Below are positions 21,804-30,488 of a stretch of 64,000 nt of DNA, piece after piece. The notes below the pieces were generated by a model. That model saw only the letters and a program-made list of their open reading frames with translations, was not told where the DNA came from and did not search any database. This DNA comes from Allobrachymonas sp. (GTDB taxonomy: Bacteria > Pseudomonadota > Gammaproteobacteria > Burkholderiales > Burkholderiaceae_C): positions 40,134 through 104,133 of the forward strand of contig JAUMWT010000004.1 in assembly GCA_030529505.1 (NCBI GenBank), read 5' to 3'. How positions within the stretch are numbered: the stretch's first letter is position 1; the number at the start of each line of letters is the position of its first letter. The translations under genes were made by a program, and so were the position numbers.

Positions 21804-21834
21804 GAAGCGGTTTTTTGCCGAGCAGGAACGATTC

Positions 21835-22668
21835 ATGAACACATCCAAAGGTGCGCGTCGTCCATCCTCCGCCTGGGTGGCTTCTGTGGCGGCTGCCGTG
21901 TTGGCCGCAGGTTTGGCCGGGTGCTCTGCGCCGCGCACGACGCAGGAAAAAACCGCAGGCTGGAGTGCCAACCGCATTTACAGCGAGGCGCGTGATGAGC
22001 GCAATTCGGGCAGCTACGACCGTGCCGTGGAGTTGTACAACGTGCTCGAAGGCCGTGCCGCAGGCACCACGCTGGCGCAGCAGGCGCAGCTGGAAAAAGC
22101 TTACGCCCAGTACCAGAACACCGAGTTTGACGAAGCCAACGCCACGCTGGATCGCTTCATCCGCTTGAACCCGGCCAGCCCGGCGCTGGATTACGCCTAT
22201 TACTTGAAGGGCGTGGTCAATTTCAACGGTTCCACGGGCGGCTGGCTGTCTTTCCTGACCAACCAGGGCCTGACCGAGCGCGACCAGCAAGCGGCCAAGG
22301 AATCGTTCGATGCCTTCAAGCAGGTGGTGACGCGCTTTCCGCAGTCGCGCTACGCCTCTGACGCTCGCCGCCGCATGAACTACATCGCCAATGCGGTGGC
22401 CGAGTCAGAACTGGCCATTGCCGCTTACTACTACAAGCAGGGCGCTTATGTGGCGGCCATCAACCGTGCGCAAGATACGGTCAGCAACTACGACGGCACA
22501 CCCTCGCAAGAAAAGGCGTTGGCGATTCTGGCCCAATCGTACGATGCCTTGGGACTGACCCAACCGCGTGACGACGCTTTGCGCGTGCTCAAAACCAACT
22601 TTCCCGAAAGCCCCTATCTGAGCAAGCCCTATAAGGGCAAGCCCAAGTCGTGGTGGCAGTTGTGGTGA
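21835..22668 (+). CDS. bamD: Outer membrane assembly lipoprotein BamD
   Basis: Essential TPR lipoprotein of the BAM complex. The 277-residue protein starts at 21835 with AGGAAC upstream; the signal peptide ends in lipobox LAGC. It has the YfiO-type TPR array (YDRAVELYNVLEGRAAGTTLAQQAQLEKAYAQYQNTEFDEA; ASPALDYAYYLKGVVNF). It is divergent from rluD and followed by a strong terminator, so it is probably a single-gene transcript. Confidence 0.97.
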   Translation: MNTSKGARRPSSAWVASVAAAVLAAGLAGCSAPRTTQEKTAGWSANRIYSEARDERNSGSYDRAVELYNVLEGRAAGTTLAQQAQLEKAYAQYQNTEFDEANATLDRFIRLNPASPALDYAYYLKGVVNFNGSTGGWLSFLTNQGLTERDQQAAKESFDAFKQVVTRFPQSRYASDARRRMNYIANAVAESELAIAAYYYKQGAYVAAINRAQDTVSNYDGTPSQEKALAILAQSYDALGLTQPRDDALRVLKTNFPESPYLSKPYKGKPKSWWQLW

Positions 22669-22711
22669 GTGCCTTGCTTGCACTGAAGCAGCCAGCTAGG
22701 CCATAGCAAGC

Positions 22712-22741
22712 AAAGCGGCCCCCGACAGGGCCGCTTTTTTA
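22712..22741 (+). terminator. Rho-independent terminator after bamD
   Basis: AAAGCGGCCC and GGGCCGCTTT form a perfect 10-bp stem with a six-base loop, followed by a T-run. It lies 43 bp after the bamD stop. Confidence 0.92.
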
Positions 22742-23184
22742 TGGTTGGCTGGTCTGCTTGCTTGTTCTGGGCTGATGGCTGATGCGACAGAGTGGGCGTG
22801 GCTTCTTGTGCTGCCTTTTGATGCAAGGGCCTGCGTATCAATCACTGCGCCCAGATGTTGCCAAGCCCGCTGCGGATGATGACGCTGTGCTTGTTGGGAT
22901 TGGCGAGAGATGCCTGGCCATTTGGCGTCTGGCCTGGGCGTTGCAGATACAGGGCATGCGCGCAAAGGTGTTTTATCTGGCGGTGGGCTTGTTGCTGTTC
23001 AAACTCTTGTTCCGAAGACTTGATCAGTGAATTGCTCGTGGGCTGGCTGCTTCACACAGCTTGCTGTATCAGCAAGGTGCATCGGTATTGCAAGGGTTGC
23101 TGCGGGCTGTGGGCGATGATGCCCCCAATAAGCCACGCGCTTGGGGCTTGATGTGGATGCGCCTGTATTGCGTGATTTTTGCTG
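22742..23184. other. Gene-free stretch between the bamD terminator and dinG
   Basis: No recognisable coding region, RNA gene or repeat family member is seen. The flanking genes converge on it. Confidence 0.5.
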
Positions 23185-25476
23185 CTATTCCGATTCGGAT
23201 TCAGGCAGAGGCTTGGCCCCAGCTCCGTCTGCGCTTGATGCATCTGATGCGCCGGATGCGTCTGATGCAGCCACCCGCAGAGCATTGAGCGTTTGCAGTT
23301 GGCGCACAAAGTCGGCGTAGTTGCCCAGCCGTTGCATGGGCGGCAGGGCGGCGAGCAGGCGCGCGCCATAGCCCATGCGGAGCAGGCGGCTGTCGCCAAT
23401 GACGAGAATGCCTCGGTCGTTTTCGTGGCGAATCAGCCGCCCGGCGCCTTGCTTGAGGGCCACGGCCGCTTCGGGCAGGTGGTAGTGCATGAAAGGGTTG
23501 CGCCCCTGGCTTTTCAAGCGCTCGGCCCGGGCTTGCACCACGGGATCGTTGGGCGGTGGGAAAGGCAGCTTGTCAATCACCACCAGTTGCAGGGCATCGC
23601 CGGGAATGTCCACTCCTTCCCAAAACGAGGCCGAGGCCACCAGCACGCAGCCGCGCTGGCTGCTGTGGGCGCTGCCTTGGCGAAAGCGCTCGGTCAGCCG
23701 CCGCTTGGTGGATTCGCCTTGCACCAGTATTTCCAGCTCGCCTTCATCGCCAAACTGCTCGCGCAATTGATCGCCAATCAGGCGCAGGCTGCGCAAGGTG
23801 GTGGTCAGCACCAGGGTGCGCCCGCCCAGCAGCTGGGCGCCCTCGGCTGCGAGTTGCGCGATCTGGCTGGGGTGGGCAGGGTCGTTGGGTGGCGGCAAAT
23901 CGGGCACAAACAGGCTGGCGTGCTTGGCGTAGGCAAAGGGGCTGGCGACTTGCAGGGTGGGCATGCCAAGCAGACCGCAAGGCTCGGTGAACCAGCGCAG
24001 CTGTGGCTCATCCCCCAGCGTGGCCGAGGTAAAGATCCAGGCGCGCCGCGGCGGGGGCTGTTGCTCGGTGTTTGCTTCGGAGTCGTCTTCGGTGCCGTGC
24101 TGCTCTTCCGCTTCATAAGCAGCATCGTGATCGGCATCGCATGGATGCATACGGCTGGCCGCAGGATCGGACGCGCCTGCCGCATCAGGCACAGCGGCAT
24201 TGTCCGGCAGGCGTAGCAGGGTGTGGCGCACGGTGTCGGCAATGTCCAGCGGTGATTGGGCCAAGCGCAGGCTGTTGCCCACGTCCATCCAGCGCACGGT
24301 TTCGGGCGGGCGGGGCTGCTCGAACAGGGTGATGCGATCCAGCAGGGCCAAGGCGCGCTCGTGCAGGCGTTGCAGATCGGGGGCGAGTTCGGTTACGGTA
24401 TCCAGCGCTTCACTGGCAGCGGCCACAGCGGCCGTCAGGGCTTGCAGCGCGGCCTGCCACTGGGCGGCGTTGCTGATGCCATCGGGCACATCGCCGTGCC
24501 AGCCCCATTTGCCATGCGCCAGCTCGGCCGCCACCAGCCGCCAGTTGCGTGCGCCTTGCTCGATCTGCTGGCTGATTTGCGGCCATTCGGCCAGGCCGCG
24601 GGCATGCTCCAGGCCACCGGCCAGCAGGTCGCGGCTGAATTCGAAAAAGTGCCCGGTGCTGAGCTGCTTGCCTAAAAACTGCACGCCAATGGCGTTGAGT
24701 TGATGCGCCTCGTCAAAGACGACGGTGTGCACGCTGGGCAGCAGTTCGGCCATGCCCGATTCGCGCACGGCCAGGTCGGCAAAAAACAGGTGGTGGTTGA
24801 TGACGACGATGTCGGCGGCCAGCGCTTGGCGGCGTGCGTGGTGCACGTGGCAGCGCTTGAAGGCCGGGCACTGGTTGCCCAGGCAGTTTTCGCGCGTGGA
24901 AGTGACGATGGGGATGACGGGCGAGCGCTCGTCCAGGCCGCTCAATTCCGCCAGGTCGCCGCTGGTGGTGGTTTGGGCAAAACGCTCGATGCGCGCGAGC
25001 GTATGCAACATGGCTGCGCCGTGCATGGCCGGGTGGGCGCGGGCCTGATCCAGCCGATGGGGGCACAAATAGCTACTTCGCCCCTTGAGCAGAGCCACGC
25101 GCACGGGCAAGCCCAGCAGCTGGCAGAGGTAGGGCAGGTCGCGCGCAAACAGCTGGTCTTGCAAAGTTTTGGTGGCGGTGGAAACCAGCGCCCGCTCGCC
25201 GCTGAGCAGGGTGGGAATCAGGTAGGCAAAGGTTTTGCCCACGCCCGTGCCCGCTTCGATGACGGCCACGCCGTTGCTGCAAATGGCGCGGGTCACGGCC
25301 TGGGCCATGCGCAATTGGTCGGCGCGGGGGCGGTAGCCCGCATTGCCTTGCGCCAGCACGCCGCCGGGCGCAAACACCTGCTGCACTTGCTGCCACAGCG
25401 CTTGCATGGAGCCGTGCATGGCCGCGTCTGCGCTGGGGGCGCTGTCGCGATCGGGAATGGAATCTGGGCCGAGCAT
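23185..25476 (-). CDS. DinG/YoaA-family Fe-S helicase
   Basis: ATP-dependent 5'-3' DNA helicase of the XPD/DinG superfamily, active on damaged or structured DNA. The 763-residue protein has Walker A at residues 74-82 (EAGTGVGKT), a cluster of Fe-S cysteines (SYLCPHR, ENCLGNQCPAFKRCHV), the DEAH box (VVFDEAHQLN) and C-terminal helicase motifs (FWEGVDIPGDALQLVVIDKLPF; GAGRLIRHENDRG). An Asp/Glu/Ala-rich insert before the second RecA domain and a Ser/Asp/Ala-rich tail are extra. Cysteine spacing resembles YoaA at least as much as DinG. Confidence 0.92.
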   Translation of the reverse strand: MLGPDSIPDRDSAPSADAAMHGSMQALWQQVQQVFAPGGVLAQGNAGYRPRADQLRMAQAVTRAICSNGVAVIEAGTGVGKTFAYLIPTLLSGERALVSTATKTLQDQLFARDLPYLCQLLGLPVRVALLKGRSSYLCPHRLDQARAHPAMHGAAMLHTLARIERFAQTTTSGDLAELSGLDERSPVIPIVTSTRENCLGNQCPAFKRCHVHHARRQALAADIVVINHHLFFADLAVRESGMAELLPSVHTVVFDEAHQLNAIGVQFLGKQLSTGHFFEFSRDLLAGGLEHARGLAEWPQISQQIEQGARNWRLVAAELAHGKWGWHGDVPDGISNAAQWQAALQALTAAVAAASEALDTVTELAPDLQRLHERALALLDRITLFEQPRPPETVRWMDVGNSLRLAQSPLDIADTVRHTLLRLPDNAAVPDAAGASDPAASRMHPCDADHDAAYEAEEQHGTEDDSEANTEQQPPPRRAWIFTSATLGDEPQLRWFTEPCGLLGMPTLQVASPFAYAKHASLFVPDLPPPNDPAHPSQIAQLAAEGAQLLGGRTLVLTTTLRSLRLIGDQLREQFGDEGELEILVQGESTKRRLTERFRQGSAHSSQRGCVLVASASFWEGVDIPGDALQLVVIDKLPFPPPNDPVVQARAERLKSQGRNPFMHYHLPEAAVALKQGAGRLIRHENDRGILVIGDSRLLRMGYGARLLAALPPMQRLGNYADFVRQLQTLNALRVAASDASGASDASSADGAGAKPLPESESE

Positions 25477-25530
25477 CAGTTGCTTGCTGTTGGCAGGTGT
25501 GCGGCTGTGGCTGCTTGGGCGCTGTGCAGA

Positions 25531-26586
25531 TCAACTGCGCTCAACAGGCAGGCCGGGGGTGTTGCTCCAGGCGCTCCAGCTGCCCGCATACAGGGCCGGA
25601 CGCGGGTAGCCCGCCAGTTCCAGCGCCAACAAGGTGGCGATGGCGCTCACGCCGCTGCCGCAGTACACCACGGTTTGGGGCATTGCTTGGGGCGTGGGGC
25701 TGGGCGCTGCGTTGGAAGTGGTGTGTGCCGAAACGCTGTTGCCAGCTTGGGTGCGGTTGGCCGGTGGTAGGTTTGCCGCAGATGTGGCCGGAGTGGCAGG
25801 CAGCGCATCAGGCGATGAGGCGGCTTGCGCAGCGGTGGGGGCAGATGCAGCGGGCGTCAAGCTGGCAGGCAGCAGGGCGGCCAGCTCCTGCCGCAAAACG
25901 GCCGCGGGCTTGAAGTGGCCATCGGCCTGCAAATTGTCACTGAACGGGCGGTTGATGGCGCCGGGAATGTGCCCGGCGATGGGATCCAGCGGCTCGCACT
26001 TGCCGTGGTAGCGCGCTGCGCCACGGGCGTCGATCAGCAGCAGGCTGCCGTCGTGCAAGCTGCGGTGCACGGTGGCGGTATCCACCAGATCGGCCAAAGG
26101 CGCTTGCACGGCAAAGTCGCCCAGCGCAGCCGATGCGTCAAGCGGGGTTGCGCTTTCATCTGCGCCGCTTTCGGTGGCATAGCCCGCAGCTTGCCAGGCT
26201 GGCAGGCCACCGTCGAGTATGGCCACGGCATCGTGCCCCAGCCATTTCAGCATCCACCACAGGCGGCCGCAAAAATTGCAGCCGTTGCGGTCGTAAACCA
26301 CGGCCTGCATATCGCGGCCAAAGCCCCATTGGCGCAGGGTGGCGGCAAAGTCTTCTGGCAAGGGCAGGGGGTGCCGCCCCTGGCTGGCCGCGCGCTGGGG
26401 CGTATGGCTGCTCAGGTGATCGTGCAGGTCGGCATGGCGTGCGCCGGGAATGTGCGCCTGCGCAAACTGCTGCCGCCCGGCGGCGGGGTCGGCCAGGTTG
26501 TAGCTGCAATCAAAAACCATCACAGCTTGGCCGCTGTGTTGCAAGGCGTGCAGCTGCTTGGCAGAGATCAGGGTGCGGTACGGCAT
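25531..26586 (-). CDS. sseA: Thiosulfate/3-mercaptopyruvate sulfurtransferase (two rhodanese domains)
   Basis: Tandem rhodanese enzyme transferring sulfur from 3-mercaptopyruvate or thiosulfate. The 351-residue protein has an inactive first domain (VMVFDCSYNL; GAVVYD-type core; GLPAWQAAGY) and an active second domain with the catalytic Cys at about 309 in CGSGVSA, a loop closer to mercaptopyruvate sulfurtransferases. Between GHIPGAINRPF and the active site lies an Ala/Pro/Thr-rich insert of about 70 residues absent from E. coli SseA. Its first codons overlap the end of the downstream-reading EamA gene by 19 bp. Confidence 0.88.
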   Translation of the reverse strand: MPYRTLISAKQLHALQHSGQAVMVFDCSYNLADPAAGRQQFAQAHIPGARHADLHDHLSSHTPQRAASQGRHPLPLPEDFAATLRQWGFGRDMQAVVYDRNGCNFCGRLWWMLKWLGHDAVAILDGGLPAWQAAGYATESGADESATPLDASAALGDFAVQAPLADLVDTATVHRSLHDGSLLLIDARGAARYHGKCEPLDPIAGHIPGAINRPFSDNLQADGHFKPAAVLRQELAALLPASLTPAASAPTAAQAASSPDALPATPATSAANLPPANRTQAGNSVSAHTTSNAAPSPTPQAMPQTVVYCGSGVSAIATLLALELAGYPRPALYAGSWSAWSNTPGLPVERS

Positions 26587-27494
26587 GGTTCAGAAGATGA
26601 AGAGGGCGATGGTGTCTGTGCGGGCTTGATGCCCTTGGGCCGCCAGGCGGTGGCGGCAATGCCCGCCACGATGATGAGGGCCATGCCCAGCCACCCCGTC
26701 CATGCCAAGCGCTCGTGAAACAGAAAAACGCCAAACAGCGAAGAAAACGCCAGGCCCAGATATTGCAGGCTGGCTACTACCAGTGCTGCGCCGCGTGTGT
26801 AGGCGCGCGTGAGGCACCATTGCCCGAGCGAGGCAAACAGCCCCACGGCAGGCAGCAGCCACACCGTGCGCCAGCTTGGCCAGGTAAAGCCACCATGCAG
26901 CGCCAGGGTGCCCAGCAGGCCGAGCAAGGCCGTGCCAAGCGAAACGTAAAACACCGTGCGCTGTTCCGGCTCGCCCGCCTGCGCCAGCGATTGCACCTGC
27001 ATATAAGCCAGGGCCGCCAGAAAACCCGCCAGCAGGGTGAGCAAACCGGGCAAAACAGGCATGTGCTGCGCAGTCGAGAAAGACGGGTTCAGCAACAGCA
27101 CCACGCCCGCAAAGCCCAGCAGCACGGCGCCCATCAGCTTGGGGTAAAGAATGCTGCGGCTGTGCCACCAACCCCGCCCGATGATGATGGTGCCTAGCCA
27201 CACGCTGCTCATGGTGTTGAGCACCATGGCTGTGGCGAAAGGCAGATGGGCAATGCCGTAAAACCACAGCGCCATGGCCGTGACGCCGAAAAAGCTGCGT
27301 TTGGCGTGCAGGCCCAGCACGGGCGTGGCGCAGGTCACTTTTTGCAGCTGCAGCAGCACGGCAAAGATGACGATGCCCGTGAGGCCGCGATAGAACAGGA
27401 TCTCCATCGTGCCGTAATGCGGCGAGGCGAGCTTGATGCACACGCCCATGATGGAAAAAAACAGCGCGCCCAGCGCCATCCAAAGAGCTTGCAT
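26568..27494 (-). CDS. EamA/DMT-family transporter
   Basis: Ten-helix inner-membrane permease of the drug/metabolite transporter superfamily, 308 residues, with two EamA repeats (MGVCIKLASPHYGTMEILFYRG; YLGLAFSSLFGVFLFHERLAWTGWLGMALI). The start at 27494 is used because a TATAAT on the minus strand at 27563-27558 would place the transcript start downstream of an earlier in-frame ATG. It overlaps the sulfurtransferase gene by 19 bp, suggesting co-transcription. The substrate is unknown; family members export amino acids or other metabolites. Confidence 0.85.
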   Translation of the reverse strand: MQALWMALGALFFSIMGVCIKLASPHYGTMEILFYRGLTGIVIFAVLLQLQKVTCATPVLGLHAKRSFFGVTAMALWFYGIAHLPFATAMVLNTMSSVWLGTIIIGRGWWHSRSILYPKLMGAVLLGFAGVVLLLNPSFSTAQHMPVLPGLLTLLAGFLAALAYMQVQSLAQAGEPEQRTVFYVSLGTALLGLLGTLALHGGFTWPSWRTVWLLPAVGLFASLGQWCLTRAYTRGAALVVASLQYLGLAFSSLFGVFLFHERLAWTGWLGMALIIVAGIAATAWRPKGIKPAQTPSPSSSSEPCRTAP

Positions 27495-27557
27495 GAGGGG
27501 TGGTGATGAATGTTTCTTGGCGCCAAAAAGGGCAAGTAAACTTTTTGTTAAAAGTGA

Positions 27558-27563
27558 ATTATA
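27558..27563 (-). promoter_or_regulatory. Candidate -10 box for the EamA-sulfurtransferase pair
   Basis: TATAAT on the minus strand, about 64 bases upstream of the chosen EamA start. No clear -35 element was found. Confidence 0.35.
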
Positions 27564-27690
27564 ACGCGGCAACTGAGGAGATTTGAAATAAAGGGTTGTT
27601 TATTTTTTGATTTATCTGCCTTGATTTTCAAGTGTGTTTGTTGAAATGAATTAAAATATGGGCGGAATCTAATTTTTCCAAGGAGGAGAA

Positions 27691-28164
27691 GTGAGCAAAG
27701 AAATCGAACGCAAATTTCTGGTGAAAGGTAGGGCATGGAAAGATCAAGCCGAAGGCGTGCTTTATCGGCAAGGGTATTTGAACAGCGCCAAAGAGCGAGT
27801 GGTGCGGGTGCGCACCATTGCCGAAAAAGCCTTCATTACCATCAAGGGTATTACCTCGGGCGTATCCCGGCTGGAGTTTGAATACGAGATACCGTTTGCC
27901 GATGCCAAGCACATGCTTGATGAGCTGGTGGAAAAGCCCATCATCGAAAAGAGAAGGTACAAGATCGAGCAAGACGGTTTGCTGTGGGAGATTGATGAGT
28001 TTCTGGGCGATAACGAGGGCCTGGTTGTTGCAGAGGTCGAGCTGAAAGACGAGCATCAGGCATTGAATTTGCCGAGCTGGATTGGAGAAGAGGTTTCGTC
28101 CGACCCGCGTTATTTCAACAACAACCTGGTGGCACACCCCTACACGAGATGGAGCAAGCGATGA
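27691..28164 (+). CDS. CYTH-domain triphosphate tunnel enzyme (inorganic triphosphatase type)
   Basis: Compact beta-tunnel protein that in close relatives (the Nitrosomonas NE1496 type) hydrolyses inorganic triphosphate. The 157-residue protein begins with the ExExK signature (EIERKFLV), then YRQGYLNS, VRVRT, ITIKG, SRLEFEYEI, EKRRYKI, WEIDEF, VVAEVEL and the C-terminal WIGEEVSSDPRYFNNNL, all matching that subfamily by memory. The start is GTG with a near-perfect AGGAGGAG seven bases upstream. The stop overlaps the next gene's ATG (ATGA). The upstream region is markedly AT-rich. Confidence 0.9.
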   Translation: MSKEIERKFLVKGRAWKDQAEGVLYRQGYLNSAKERVVRVRTIAEKAFITIKGITSGVSRLEFEYEIPFADAKHMLDELVEKPIIEKRRYKIEQDGLLWEIDEFLGDNEGLVVAEVELKDEHQALNLPSWIGEEVSSDPRYFNNNLVAHPYTRWSKR

Positions 28165-28805
28165 ACAGCATGGAAACGGCAATGCAAAAAAACCAAGAGC
28201 TGACACAGGCAGACGCACAGAAAATCACGCCCAGAGCAGAATTCAGGGTGTTTGGGCAGGGCATCATTGCCCAGTTGGAAGAAGCCATCTGGTCGGCCAG
28301 GGCCAGCCTTTATGCCATTCGCGACATGCCTGTTGAAACCTATTTCGTTTCTCGAAAAGCGAATGAGGCCAACATCAAGGTGCGCGATGAACTGCTGGAC
28401 ATCAAGTTCAAAACCGGCGAAACGGCAGAAGGCTTTGAGATTTTTCAGCCCTGTGGCAAGTTTGCTTTTCCCTTGAAAGCTGCAGATTTTGAACAGGTCA
28501 TGATGCAATTGGCTGTGGAGTTGCCGTGTCATCAATCGGCATGCAGTTTTTCTGATTTTTTGTCGATGGCAAAAAATCATCCCGATTTGCGTGCAGCGAA
28601 AGTTTCCAAAAAACGCTATGGCTTTTCGGTGGATGGCGTGATTTGCGAATATGCCGAGGTGTTGATCAATGGCGCAAAAATGGAAACCGCCTGTTGCGAA
28701 GGCGAGGATTGCGCCAAAATCCAATCTGTTATTGAATCGCTTGGCTTGGCCGGCATGAAAAACACGAGCTATATTCAGGCGATCAAACAGGTCGTGGGGT
28801 TTTAG
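28161..28805 (+). CDS. Probable second CYTH-like protein coupled to the triphosphatase
   Basis: I do not recognise a named family. The 214-residue protein (start at 28161, ATGA overlap with the preceding stop, GGAG six bases upstream) has a strand pattern like a divergent triphosphate tunnel fold: EFRVFG near the N-terminus, ETYFVSR, NIKVRDELLDIKFK, then near the C-terminus KKRYGFSVDGVICEYAEVLING and METACCEGED. The alternating Lys/Arg and Glu on strands resemble CYTH proteins, but the canonical ExExK is absent. The neighbours (CYTH enzyme before, anion transporter after) suggest phosphate or carboxylate handling; this is inference. Confidence 0.6.
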   Translation: MNSMETAMQKNQELTQADAQKITPRAEFRVFGQGIIAQLEEAIWSARASLYAIRDMPVETYFVSRKANEANIKVRDELLDIKFKTGETAEGFEIFQPCGKFAFPLKAADFEQVMMQLAVELPCHQSACSFSDFLSMAKNHPDLRAAKVSKKRYGFSVDGVICEYAEVLINGAKMETACCEGEDCAKIQSVIESLGLAGMKNTSYIQAIKQVVGF

Positions 28806-28830
28806 ATGATTGGGTAGATGAAGTGAAGCA

Positions 28831-28856
28831 GGCAGCCGCTGTTTCAAGCGGCTGCC
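28831..28856 (+). other. Perfect intercistronic hairpin before the DASS transporter gene
   Basis: GGCAGCCGCT and AGCGGCTGCC pair over 10 bp around a six-base loop, 34 bp before the transporter start. No T-run follows, so it is not a standard terminator; it may set relative expression or protect an mRNA end. Confidence 0.6.
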
Positions 28857-28889
28857 CGGAGCATGACTTTTGAATTGGAGAGGTGGCTG

Positions 28890-30470
28890 ATGGATCAAAA
28901 AATGGATCATCAAAAGGCTCAAGCCTTCGATCCGCTGGATATGAACAACTACTCTTTGGAGAAGTTCAAGGAGATCAAATCCGGCAAGATCATGCATTAC
29001 ATGAAGCTGATTGGTGTGCCGCTGGCAATATTCCTGTTCATGTTTTTCCATTTCCAGTGGTGCGGAAAAATCGACATGTTCGAGGCGCAGACCAAGGTGC
29101 CGCCAGCAGCTTGCTACAGCGCGCTGGGCATCTTTCTGGCCTCGCTGGTACTGTGGATCACCGAGGCCATTCCGAATTACCTCACCTCGCTGATCGTGAT
29201 CGTTGCGGTCATTCTCACCAAAATCATGAAAATGCGCCCCGCCTTTGCCATGCTGGGCGAGCCGGTCATGATTTTGAACATCGCCAGCTTCATTCTGGCC
29301 AGCGCCTTGGTTACAACCGGTTTGGCCAAACGCATTTCGCTGATGCTGGTGTTGCGCACCAAAAACCACCTCACCATGCTGTTTTTGTGTTTTGTTGCGC
29401 TCAATTTGCTGTTTGGCGCTTTCATCAGCGCCACATCGGCCAAAACGGCGCTGTTGCTGCCTTTGTTCATGGTGATTTCGGCCATTTATGGCGCCACCGG
29501 CGGCGCCAAGCGCAACAACGTCGGGCGCAATATGGTGTTGCTGAACTTGCTGGCCAATAATGTGTCGGCCAGTGCGTTTTTAACGGGGTCGGCTGCCAAC
29601 CTGCTGTCGGTTGCCATGCTTGAAAAAGCCGGTGCTCTGGTGACGTATCAGGACTGGTTCATCGCCTTGTTTCCGCTGGCGGTGATTCAATGTCTGTTTG
29701 CCTGGTGGAGTGGCACGAAATTCATTTTCCCGATCAGCCAGGAAGACGCCACGCCCAAACTTTCGGGCGGCATGGAGCGCTTGCAGCAAGAGTACGACAA
29801 GCTGGGGGCCATTTCAGCCAATGAGATCAAGGCAGGCATCGTCTTTTTGCTGGTGCTGTTTTTCTGGGCCACTTCCAAAATCACCGGCGTGCGCGCCGAA
29901 GTGGTGGCCTTGATTGGCGCCATTGTGGTGCTGTTGCCATCTTTTTCCAAGCTGCCGGCCTTGGGTGTGATGAAATGGAATGATGCCGATATCCCCTGGC
30001 ACATGCTGATTTTCAGCTTCGGCGCCTACGTGCTGGGCGGCATGATGGAGCAAACGGATATCGTGGGCATGTACATCCACAAACTGTTTGACGGCTTGGA
30101 GGTTGACCCCAACGGCATGGGCAAGCTGATCATATTTGCCGTGCTGAGTGCGGTGTTTGGCTTTACCACTTTGGTGAGCGAAAGCAAAACGGCGCGCACC
30201 TTGATTCTGTTTCCCATCATCATCGCCATTGCGCAGCGTTATGGCTGGGATTTGGTGGGCTTTTGCTTGCCCATGGCTTTCATGATCAACCAGGTGTACG
30301 TGCTGTATTTCAATTCCAAGCCGGCCAATATCAGTTATCTGACGGATCAGTATTCCACCTGGGATTCGTTCAAATACGGCATGATCCAGTTGGTGGCGAT
30401 TTGGCTGCTATTGATTGCGTGGACGCATTACGTCATGCCCCTGATGGGCTTCAACAGCCGTTTGTGGTGA
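28890..30470 (+). CDS. DASS/SLC13-family anion transporter with altered SNT motifs
   Basis: Polytopic secondary transporter, 526 residues, of the divalent anion:sodium symporter / CitT group; relatives move dicarboxylates, citrate, sulfate or phosphate. The two hairpin motifs are recognisable (FISATSAKTALLLPL; LVSESKTARTLILFP), but the Asn of the usual Ser-Asn-Thr tips is replaced in both (SAT and SES). About 12 hydrophobic segments are visible after a hydrophilic N-terminus of about 40 residues. The start at 28890 is chosen because GGAGAGG lies just upstream; an ATG at 28863 has a poorly placed site. It ends at a terminator and probably forms one operon with the two preceding genes. Confidence 0.88.
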   Translation: MDQKMDHQKAQAFDPLDMNNYSLEKFKEIKSGKIMHYMKLIGVPLAIFLFMFFHFQWCGKIDMFEAQTKVPPAACYSALGIFLASLVLWITEAIPNYLTSLIVIVAVILTKIMKMRPAFAMLGEPVMILNIASFILASALVTTGLAKRISLMLVLRTKNHLTMLFLCFVALNLLFGAFISATSAKTALLLPLFMVISAIYGATGGAKRNNVGRNMVLLNLLANNVSASAFLTGSAANLLSVAMLEKAGALVTYQDWFIALFPLAVIQCLFAWWSGTKFIFPISQEDATPKLSGGMERLQQEYDKLGAISANEIKAGIVFLLVLFFWATSKITGVRAEVVALIGAIVVLLPSFSKLPALGVMKWNDADIPWHMLIFSFGAYVLGGMMEQTDIVGMYIHKLFDGLEVDPNGMGKLIIFAVLSAVFGFTTLVSESKTARTLILFPIIIAIAQRYGWDLVGFCLPMAFMINQVYVLYFNSKPANISYLTDQYSTWDSFKYGMIQLVAIWLLLIAWTHYVMPLMGFNSRLW

Positions 30471-30488
30471 TCGCCCATTGAGCGATTC

